The notes below the pieces were generated by a model, which saw nothing but the letters and a program-made list of their open reading frames with translations, was not told the DNA's origin and ran no database searches. The position numbers were made by a program, and so were the translations under genes. A stretch of DNA of 5,215 nucleotides, taken from the NCBI GenBank assembly GCA_023436515.1, contig JAEZIV010000365.1, forward strand, positions 1 to 5,215, written 5' to 3'. Source of the DNA: Bacillota bacterium (GTDB lineage Bacteria; Bacillota; Clostridia; Acetivibrionales; DSM-1351). This document shows positions 1 to 3,818 of the stretch, in pieces (the stretch's first letter is position 1; every line of letters starts with the position of its first letter).

Positions 1-237
1 ATTACTGATTGCTCAGCTGCAATTCAGAATATGCTTATTGCTGCCGAAAGCATGGGCATTGGTTCAGTATGGTTGGGTTTAATGAGATTTCTTTTTGACA
101 ACCCCGAGGAAGTGGCAAAGCTCCATATTCCTGATAATTATCAACCTTTTTATGGAGTGTCCTTCGGATACAGAGTTGAAGGACATGTTCAACCGGTACC
201 AAAAAGGAACTTTAATGTAGTGAATTATATCCGATAA
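1..237 (+). CDS. Nitroreductase-family flavoprotein, C-terminal part (5' truncated by window)
   Basis: This is the last 78 codons of a gene that begins upstream of the window; the frame is open from base 1 to the TAA at 235-237. The visible protein begins ITDCSAAIQNMLIAAESMGI and continues through GSVWLG to a FYGVSFGY segment. The order D-C-x-A-A-x-Q-N-x-L-x-A-A, G-x-G-S-x-W-L-G, then a Gly-Tyr near the end is the usual C-terminal half of FMN-dependent nitroreductases, where the helix and the following loop line the flavin pocket. Members reduce nitro compounds, quinones or other electron acceptors with NAD(P)H; the substrate cannot be told from this fragment. The catalytic N-terminal part is not visible. 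No clear terminator follows before the next gene 137 nt downstream. An internal ATG at 31 is not the start, because the conserved sequence runs upstream of it. The family call is fairly secure; the subfamily is unknown. Confidence 0.85.
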   Translation: MTDCSAAIQNMLIAAESMGIGSVWLGLMRFLFDNPEEVAKLHIPDNYQPFYGVSFGYRVEGHVQPVPKRNFNVVNYIR

Positions 238-280
238 GTTTGAACTAATAAGTATATTGATTTACTGATTGATTGCCTCT

Positions 281-306
281 TGTAATGGGTATCATTATGT
301 AATGGG
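281..306 (+). repeat. Two direct copies of TGTAATGGG upstream of the DUF1858 gene
   Basis: TGTAATGGG occurs at 281-289 and again at 298-306, with a start-to-start distance of 17 bases. The pair lies just upstream of a candidate extended -10 element (TG at 309-310, TATAAC at 312-317). The position would suit an activator or repressor site, but no regulator can be named and chance is possible. Confidence 0.35.
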
Positions 307-308
307 AA

Positions 309-317
309 TGTTATAAC
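309..317 (+). promoter_or_regulatory. Candidate extended -10 promoter for the DUF1858 gene
   Basis: TGTTATAAC matches an extended -10 element (TGnTATAAT) in eight of nine positions. No good -35 box lies 16-18 bases upstream, which would suit an activator-dependent or extended -10 promoter. An alternative is TTGATT at 257-262 with TGTAAT at 281-286 (spacer 18). The start site would fall near 324, giving a leader of about 50 nt. Confidence 0.4.
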
Positions 318-374
318 GAAGTATGTTGAACTAGATTAGTGTTAGTAGATACCAAATAATAAGGAGGTGAAAAG

Positions 375-578
375 ATGATTACTAAGGACTGGTCAATAAC
401 AGATATTGTTGAAAAATATCCTGAGACTGCTGAAGTATTAATGAGTTATGGCATGCACTGCTTCGGTTGTATGGCTGCCAGATTTGAAAATATTGAACAG
501 GGAGCCATGGTTCACGGTATAGATATTGATGAATTGATGAAAGCAATAAATGATGCTGTTAAAAATAAGGAAGAATAA
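375..578 (+). CDS. DUF1858 small redox-disulfide protein (hybrid-cluster-protein-associated type)
   Basis: This 67-residue cytoplasmic protein matches the DUF1858 / 'hybrid cluster protein-associated redox disulfide' family. It has the short N-terminal segment (W6-S-I-T-D-I-V), the P16-E-T-A-E-V-L helix, then G26-M-H-C29-F-G-C32, with C29 and C32 forming the CxxC pair, and an E-x-G-A stretch followed by the C-terminal I-D-I-D-E-L-M helix. The length is normal for a stand-alone member. The CxxC is presumed to act as a redox disulfide or metal-binding pair; no biochemical function is firmly established for the family. The start is well fixed by a near-perfect Shine-Dalgarno, AAGGAGGTGA at 361-370, seven bases from GGAGG to ATG. 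The gene is closed by its own terminator, so it may be a single-gene unit or the end of the nitroreductase transcript. No hybrid cluster protein gene is visible here. Confidence 0.9.
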   Translation: MITKDWSITDIVEKYPETAEVLMSYGMHCFGCMAARFENIEQGAMVHGIDIDELMKAINDAVKNKEE

Positions 579-590
579 GCTATTAATTAA

Positions 591-625
591 AAAGCCGAAA
601 TCTTATTCAGGATATCGGTTTTTTT
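591..625 (+). terminator. Rho-independent terminator after the DUF1858 gene
   Basis: AAAGCCGAAATC (591-602) pairs with GATATCGGTTTT (611-622), with one A-A mismatch and one G-U pair. The loop is 8 nt and is followed by T to 625. It starts 12 bases after the DUF1858 stop codon and separates this gene from the [2Fe-2S] gene. Confidence 0.8.
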
Positions 626-658
626 GTATAGAACATTACAAGCGAATGGGTGATTTCT

Positions 659-880
659 GTGGATGAAAAGCTTACATCAGAAATAATGGATAGAATAACA
701 AAGGTGTGCATTTGTAAAGCTATACCGAGAGTCACGATAAAGAAAGCAATAAGTAACGGAGCAACCACACTCAAGGAGGTTCAAATGGCTACGGGTGCCG
801 GAAGCGGACCCTGCGGTGGTAAGCGGTGTTCCGTGAAGATTCTGGAACTGCTCAAACAGGAAGTTGAGCAAAAGGGCTAG
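659..880 (+). CDS. BFD-like [2Fe-2S]-binding protein
   Basis: This 73-residue protein belongs to the BFD-like [2Fe-2S] domain family (bacterioferritin-associated ferredoxin type, Fer2_BFD). Four cysteines fit the cluster ligands: C17-I-C19 near the start and C52-x4-C57 after the G46-A-G-S-G turn. Between them lies the helix-turn-helix-like I-K-K-A-I-S-N-G-A-T-T-L-K-E-V-Q that is typical of the fold. Such stand-alone domains pass electrons or dock on oxidoreductases; the partner is not visible here. The frame also has a GTG at 650, but no ribosome binding site precedes it. GTG at 659 has GGTGA at 649-653 eight bases after the GG core, so I place the start there. The only nearby ATG at 646 is out of frame and quickly meets a stop. 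The gene begins about 34 bases after a terminator and shows no clear promoter (TATAGA at 627-632 is a weak -10), so it may depend on read-through. Confidence 0.85.
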   Translation: MDEKLTSEIMDRITKVCICKAIPRVTIKKAISNGATTLKEVQMATGAGSGPCGGKRCSVKILELLKQEVEQKG

Positions 881-909
881 GATGAGGAAATATTTTCAGT
901 AAAAATGCT

Positions 910-944
910 AAAAGAAGGAAGCTTCCTACGCTTCCTTCTTTTTT
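910..944 (+). terminator. Strong, probably bidirectional terminator between convergent genes
   Basis: AAAAGAAGGAAGC (910-922) and GCTTCCTTCTTTT (930-942) form a perfect 13-bp stem with a 7-nt loop, followed by T to 944. It lies 29 bases after the [2Fe-2S] gene and 17 bases beyond the stop of the convergent DUF1646 gene. The minus strand also ends in a T-rich arm, so it probably serves both. Confidence 0.9.
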
Positions 945-958
945 GAACCTTATAGATA

Positions 959-2011
959 TCAGACAAAGAACAATATTACAAAATATACTGCAAGTAAAGC
1001 CAGCCCAAGGGGGGCTCCTACTTTAGCCCACTCTCTGCTTTTGATATTCAGTTTTCCTGCAGAAATAATATTAGGTATGTTTCCAGGTATGAGCATACCA
1101 CCGCTAAGCAGTAAGCCCATCAGTATTGCTTGTATCTGCTTGAGACTCATTGCAGGACTTACTTCGGCTGCAGCAAGAGTAGCGTTGTCAAGTACCGCTG
1201 AGAACATATTGATCCAGTATAGAATACGGCTGTCGAGCTGTATTACATAAGTGTTTATCAGAGGCTTAAAGCCCGTACCTAAAAGCTCCAGGGCAATTAT
1301 AAACAAAAATATCTTAAAGGCTCTTACAAACACCTCCTTAAGGCTTTCACTTTGAGCCTTGCTTTTATCATTTGCATTAATAAACTTGTCCTGCTCAGAA
1401 GCGCCTTCGATAGCTTTATCCGGTTTCACAATCAGTGAGCCTAAAAGTCCCATTGCCAAAACACCGGGAACAATATATATTCCGATATTTTGCAGTAGAA
1501 AAAAGAAGTCAGCCTTAAGGGCAGAGACAACTATAGTTGAAAGAGGTTCGCCTATAGGAGTTAAGGCGGCACCAAGCCCTATTGAAAAACAGGAGACAAC
1601 AGTCAGCTTTACCATATGATCTTTTTTTAAAGGCAGCACATGAATAATTTCCACTAGAATGAGAGCCGCAATAATAGCGGTTATCAAGCTCGATAAAAGT
1701 CCCAGGACTGTTATCAGTAAGAAAACAAACAGAGGCAGGGGTATTTTTTTGATAGAAGAGGCTACGAACAATCTTATCTTATTTACCGATACCCTAAAAA
1801 TAAGACCTGCAATAAGAACAGCTGCTGTAATAAAGTACAACAGGTAATTCATAAATATATGGGAAATTAAGTGAAATGAAAGGCCACCTGATATAAGGAC
1901 CGCAAATACACCCATTATAAGTAGAAAATATTCAAGGTTATGTTCGATTTTACGGAATGCAAAGGGAAGAACCAATATTAATGCAAGAACAACAATAAGA
2001 CTAATTATCAT
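959..2011 (-). CDS. DUF1646 family membrane transporter (putative cation/Na+ transporter)
   Basis: A 350-residue, very hydrophobic protein with about ten predicted membrane segments, matching the DUF1646 family of the ion-transporter (NhaD/arsenite-pump-like) superfamily. Two pseudo-repeat signatures typical of that fold are visible: L150-T-P-I-G-E-P-L in the first half, and G304-G-M-L-I-P-G-N-I-P-N in the second, preceded by D275-N-A-T-L-A-A. These look like the paired re-entrant loops that bind substrate. A charged loop at about residues 196-224 separates the halves. Transport of Na+ is inferred from family and leader context; the substrate is not proven. The frame extends upstream to a TTG at 2089, but the ATG at 2009-2011 is preceded by AGGAGG (2019-2024, minus strand) with a 7-nt spacer, begins directly with a membrane helix and gives the usual family length. 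The gene is single, with its own promoter and an attenuator leader, and ends at the shared terminator at 910-944. Confidence 0.88.
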   Translation of the reverse strand: MIISLIVVLALILVLPFAFRKIEHNLEYFLLIMGVFAVLISGGLSFHLISHIFMNYLLYFITAAVLIAGLIFRVSVNKIRLFVASSIKKIPLPLFVFLLITVLGLLSSLITAIIAALILVEIIHVLPLKKDHMVKLTVVSCFSIGLGAALTPIGEPLSTIVVSALKADFFFLLQNIGIYIVPGVLAMGLLGSLIVKPDKAIEGASEQDKFINANDKSKAQSESLKEVFVRAFKIFLFIIALELLGTGFKPLINTYVIQLDSRILYWINMFSAVLDNATLAAAEVSPAMSLKQIQAILMGLLLSGGMLIPGNIPNIISAGKLNIKSREWAKVGAPLGLALLAVYFVILFFV

Positions 2012-2160
2012 TAAAAAACCTCCTGAGTAAAATGCTTTGTATTTTAGCAATCTGATGTAGAACCTGGTAGCAACAAAATACCTTTTCAAGTAGACCCTTG
2101 CATCATGATGAATAACTCACGATTTTGCACACCTCCCTTATTTCAATCAGCAGGCAACAT

Positions 2161-2200
2161 AAAAAGGGTGGGAACCCGTTGGAAAACGGGCTTCCCACCC
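2161..2200 (-). terminator. Leader (attenuator) terminator upstream of the DUF1646 gene
   Basis: On the minus strand, GGGTGGGAAGCCCGTT (2200-2185) pairs with AACGGGTTCCCACCC (2180-2166) with a single bulged G and a 4-nt loop, followed directly by TTTTT (2165-2161). This very stable hairpin lies about 65 nt after the predicted transcription start and 150 nt before the DUF1646 start codon, so it would stop transcription in the leader unless it is prevented from forming. Confidence 0.88.
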
Positions 2201-2265
2201 CAGAAGCCGATTGTCATCTTGAAACAAAGTAGTATTTGCTCAAGCGAAACAGACGCTATTAAATT
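2161..2265 (-). promoter_or_regulatory. Putative riboswitch leader of the DUF1646 gene (DUF1646-motif / Na+-I candidate)
   Basis: Seen in the minus-strand RNA: a hairpin with CUUGA/UCAAG and GCAAA/UUUGU pairs (2244-2218, loop 2234-2229, one bulge). A joining stretch AUGACAAUC follows, then a second hairpin GGCUUC (2208-2203) / GAAGCC (2194-2189) with the G-rich loop UGGGGUGG. The 3' arm and loop of this second hairpin are also the 5' arm of the terminator at 2200-2166, so the two structures exclude each other, as in a transcription-attenuating riboswitch. Known background: an RNA motif named after DUF1646 lies upstream of these genes and was reported as a Na+-sensing riboswitch class (Na+-I). 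Inference: this leader is a member, with the aptamer-like fold acting as antiterminator so that Na+ would raise expression. I could not check it against the published consensus, so a different ligand or class remains possible. Confidence 0.6.
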
Positions 2266-2271
2266 GTGTTC

Positions 2272-2300
2272 ATTATAACATCAGGCAGCTGTTGGTTCAA
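2272..2300 (-). promoter_or_regulatory. Sigma-A type promoter of the DUF1646 transcript
   Basis: On the minus strand TTGAAC (2300-2295) is followed, after exactly 17 bases, by TATAAT (2277-2272), which also carries the extended TGn motif (2280-2278). The start is expected near 2265, giving a leader of about 254 nt before the ATG at 2011 and placing the riboswitch-like structure at its 5' end. Confidence 0.85.
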
Positions 2301-2468
2301 TAGAAAATAAATGAATTAGGATAAGGTAGTTCTGCGGCGGTTAAGATTCAGATAAGCTCGGACAATTCACTTTGGTTATGAGTGCCCTGATTTAGGGCTT
2401 TAAAAGTACATATAAGTACTGTTTGGCGTAGAAAATGGAATATAAAGTAATAAATATAAAAATATTAC
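2301..2468. other. Intergenic stretch between divergent promoters, no gene seen
   Basis: There is no convincing open frame or RNA gene between the minus-strand transporter promoter and the plus-strand zinc-ribbon promoter. It holds one copy of a 14-base motif seen three times in the window (2315-2328) and two small hairpins: GCCCT-GATTT-AGGGC followed by TTTAAAA (about 2383-2404), and AGTAC/GTACT just after it. The first could be a weak terminator, but nothing upstream obviously needs one on the plus strand. Confidence 0.5.
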
Positions 2469-2497
2469 TTGATTTATTTAGTGATATCCATTATAAT
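2469..2497 (+). promoter_or_regulatory. Sigma-A type promoter of the zinc-ribbon gene
   Basis: TTGATT at 2469-2474 and a perfect TATAAT at 2492-2497 are separated by 17 bases. The start would be near 2504, giving a 5' UTR of about 100 nt before the ATG at 2603. Confidence 0.75.
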
Positions 2498-2500
2498 TGA

Positions 2501-2594
2501 AAATATGGATTTCTTTATTTTTTACAAATACTTTCTTTAATTATTATTGGAGTACTTGCCGTGGAATTTTTAAATCCAAATATTTAAAGGAGGT
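2501..2594 (+). promoter_or_regulatory. Structured 5' UTR and ribosome binding site of the zinc-ribbon gene
   Basis: AAATATGGATTT (2501-2512) can pair with AAATCC + ATATTT (2572-2585, two bases bulged), closing almost the whole leader into one long hairpin. The stem ends at the base before the Shine-Dalgarno AAAGGAGGT (2586-2594), which stays unpaired with a 9-nt spacer from GGAGG to ATG. The fold may protect the 5' end or respond to temperature; that is inference only. If transcription starts at 2504, the first pairs of the stem would be lost. Confidence 0.45.
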
Positions 2595-2602
2595 ATAATT
2601 AA

Positions 2603-2800
2603 ATGGCAGATAAGACTATTACATGTAAAGATTGCAGCGCAACATTCATTTTCAGTGAAAACGAGCAGGCATTCTACAAGGAAAAGGGTTTTGATAATGA
2701 GCCCCAGAGATGTCCCGATTGCAGAGCAGCAAGAAAGCAGCAAAGAGGAAACAACAACAGAAGCGGAAACAGAAGCTTTGGTGGCGGAAACAGATGGTAA
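2603..2800 (+). CDS. Small zinc-ribbon protein with Gly/Asn/Arg-rich tail
   Basis: A 65-residue cytoplasmic protein of the 'probable zinc-ribbon domain' (zf-trcl) type. C8-K-D-C11 and C37-P-D-C40 form the two knuckles that would hold one zinc ion. Between them lies the family segment F15-I-F-S-E-N-E-Q-A-F-Y-K-E-K-G-F. After residue 41 the protein changes to a basic, low-complexity tail of R, K, Q, N, G and S ending in F-G-G-G-N-R-W, similar in character to RG-rich RNA-binding tails. The function of the family is not established; nucleic-acid binding is inferred from the basic tail. The start is certain, with AAAGGAGGT at 2586-2594. The gene has its own promoter and a hairpin after it, so it appears to be monocistronic. 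Its neighbour is an IF-3 homologue. Confidence 0.88.
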   Translation: MADKTITCKDCSATFIFSENEQAFYKEKGFDNEPQRCPDCRAARKQQRGNNNRSGNRSFGGGNRW

Positions 2801-2807
2801 TTTCTAG

Positions 2808-2829
2808 AGGAGAGCATAAGCTCTCCTTT
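2808..2829 (+). terminator. Terminator after the zinc-ribbon gene
   Basis: AGGAGAGC (2808-2815) pairs perfectly with GCTCTCCT (2820-2827) around the loop ATAA, followed by a short T run (TTTAATATTTT). It lies 8 bases after the stop codon. The U tract is weak, so some read-through into the IF-3-like gene is possible. Confidence 0.7.
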
Positions 2830-2900
2830 AATATTTTATTCAGAATTAGTTTTAATAAGGCATTGCTAGATTACTGTTCCTCTGCAGGTTGCGTTTATTT

Positions 2901-2923
2901 TAAGCTAATTAGGATAAGCTAAT
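2901..2923 (+). repeat. Tandem TAAGCTAAT pair in front of the IF-3-like gene
   Basis: TAAGCTAAT occurs at 2901-2909 and 2915-2923 (14 bases apart); the palindrome CTAATTAG lies at 2905-2912. The pair sits immediately upstream of the ribosome binding site at 2929-2934, so a protein or structure here could affect translation. The function is unknown. Confidence 0.4.
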
Positions 2924-2937
2924 AAAAAGGGGTGTAT

Positions 2938-3456
2938 ATTATAAAAAAAGAAGAACTTCAGTTAAATGAAGAAATAAAGGATATTGAAATACGTGTTATT
3001 GATGATGATGGCTCAATGCTTGGTGTCATGATGACAAAGGATGCATTGAAAATTGCTTTTGACAAAAACCTAGACCTGGTAAAAATTGTTGCCAATGCAA
3101 AGCCTCCAGTGTGCAAGGTAACCAATTACAGCAAAAGTTTATTTGAAAAAGCTAAGAAAGAGAAGGAAGCTAAGAAAAACCAGAAAATTGTCTCACTAAA
3201 GGAAGTCAGGCTATCGGCTACCATTGAGGAGCATGATTTTACAGTAAAGGTAAAAAGCGCCCAAAAGTTTCTGCAAAATGGTGACAAAGTAAAGGTTTCC
3301 ATAAGGTTTAGAGGAAGGGAAATGAGATACACCTTAACCGGTAAAGAGGTTTTGGAAAAGTTTGCAGAGACTCTTCAGGATTTAGGGACAGTTGACAAAG
3401 CTCCAAAGCTTGAGGGCAGAAGCATGACAATGATAATAACGCCAAAAAAGCAATAA
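2938..3456 (+). CDS. infC: Translation initiation factor IF-3 homologue, divergent and orphan (non-AUG start)
   Basis: A 172-residue protein with the full IF-3 layout: an N-terminal domain from L-N-E-E-I (about residues 7-75, including N-A-K-P-P-V-C to 59), a Lys/Glu-rich linker helix (about 69-85), and the C-terminal 30S-binding domain with E-E-H-D-F (97-101), I-R-F-R-G-R-E-M (122-129) and K-L-E-G-R-S-M-T-M (157-165). IF-3 binds the 30S subunit and checks start codons. Oddities: the usual D-Y-G-K-(F/Y) reads N63-Y-S-K-S, the K-L-R-P segment reads R-L-S-A, and rpmI/rplT do not follow, so this is probably a second IF-3 copy. Start choice: GTG at 2932 lies inside the Shine-Dalgarno (GGGGTG, 2929-2934), so ATT at 2938, five bases after the GG core, is preferred, as infC genes commonly use ATT. 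ATA at 2941 is also possible. No strong promoter is seen. The symbol denotes the family, not proven orthology with the main infC. Confidence 0.85.
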   Translation: MIKKEELQLNEEIKDIEIRVIDDDGSMLGVMMTKDALKIAFDKNLDLVKIVANAKPPVCKVTNYSKSLFEKAKKEKEAKKNQKIVSLKEVRLSATIEEHDFTVKVKSAQKFLQNGDKVKVSIRFRGREMRYTLTGKEVLEKFAETLQDLGTVDKAPKLEGRSMTMIITPKKQ

Positions 3457-3467
3457 ATATATAAATC

Positions 3468-3511
3468 GGGAATGTCATAGAGTTAGTTTATCATTTTATG
3501 ACATTCCCTTT
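3468..3511 (+). terminator. Terminator after the IF-3-like gene
   Basis: GGGAATGTCATA (3468-3479) and TATGACATTCCC (3497-3508) form a perfect 12-bp stem with a 17-nt loop, followed by a short TTT. It begins 11 bases after the stop codon. The T run is short, so the efficiency is uncertain, but the stem is unmistakable. Confidence 0.75.
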
Positions 3512-3724
3512 AATGTTTATGGAAATATGTTTTAAAGCCGGGGCAACGGCAAGCTTTTATGTGTAGTTTGACCAGCAGCTGCAAAGATATATAAATGCTA
3601 TTACCTTAAGTGAGAAAAATTGATTTATATGATTAGGAGAAGGTAAAGGTGGTATTTAATATATAAACAACATAATTTCCATATATTTCACACGAAATTA
3701 TCTGTCAAAACCCTAATGATTTTA
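3512..3724. other. Non-coding stretch before the flavoprotein gene
   Basis: No gene is supported here. It contains a small GC-rich hairpin (GCCG-GGGCAA-CGGC within 3536-3549, flanked by AAA and GCTTTT, about 3533-3557), the palindrome GCAGCTGC (3575-3582), and a third copy of the 14-base motif (3632-3645). It also has TTACCTT (3601-3607) able to pair with AAGGTAA (3640-3646). A ribosome-binding-like AGGAG precedes GTG at 3649, but that frame stops after five codons. Confidence 0.45.
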
Positions 3725-3753
3725 TTGATTAATTGTAAGTAATTTGATAAGAT
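3725..3753 (+). promoter_or_regulatory. Candidate promoter of the NDH-2-like gene
   Basis: TTGATT (3725-3730) and TAAGAT (3748-3753) have a 17-base spacer; the -10 matches four of six positions. An imperfect inverted repeat, GTAAT (3738-3742) and ATTAC (3751-3755), overlaps the -10 and could be an operator. The start would be near 3760, giving a leader of about 60 nt. Confidence 0.5.
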
Positions 3754-3818
3754 TACATGGGACTTTGTAGAAATATGTTGAATAATGCAAAAATTTGGAT
3801 AGTCTGCTGGAGGAAGAG

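Noticed and set aside
1041..1847. Plus-strand open frames opposite the DUF1646 gene
   Set aside because: They are antisense shadows of the transporter: no ribosome binding sites, no recognisable domains and atypical composition.
2012..2089. N-terminal extension of the DUF1646 protein back to a TTG at 2089
   Set aside because: No ribosome binding site precedes the TTG; the extra 26 residues are basic and unlike the family, while ATG 2011 has a perfect AGGAGG with a 7-nt spacer.
2710..2922. Plus-strand frame overlapping the zinc-ribbon gene's end
   Set aside because: It is a +1/+2 frame of the Gly/Asn/Arg-rich tail that runs over the terminator; it has no ribosome binding site or family resemblance.
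3533..3610. Possible c-di-GMP or other riboswitch before the flavoprotein gene
   Set aside because: A GC-rich hairpin and GCAA-type segments caught the eye, but the conserved core of no known class could be matched, and it lies about 150 bases upstream of the best promoter for that gene.
3635..3666. Small leader peptide with AGGAG and GTG at 3649
   Set aside because: The frame is only five codons long and no attenuator hairpin follows it.
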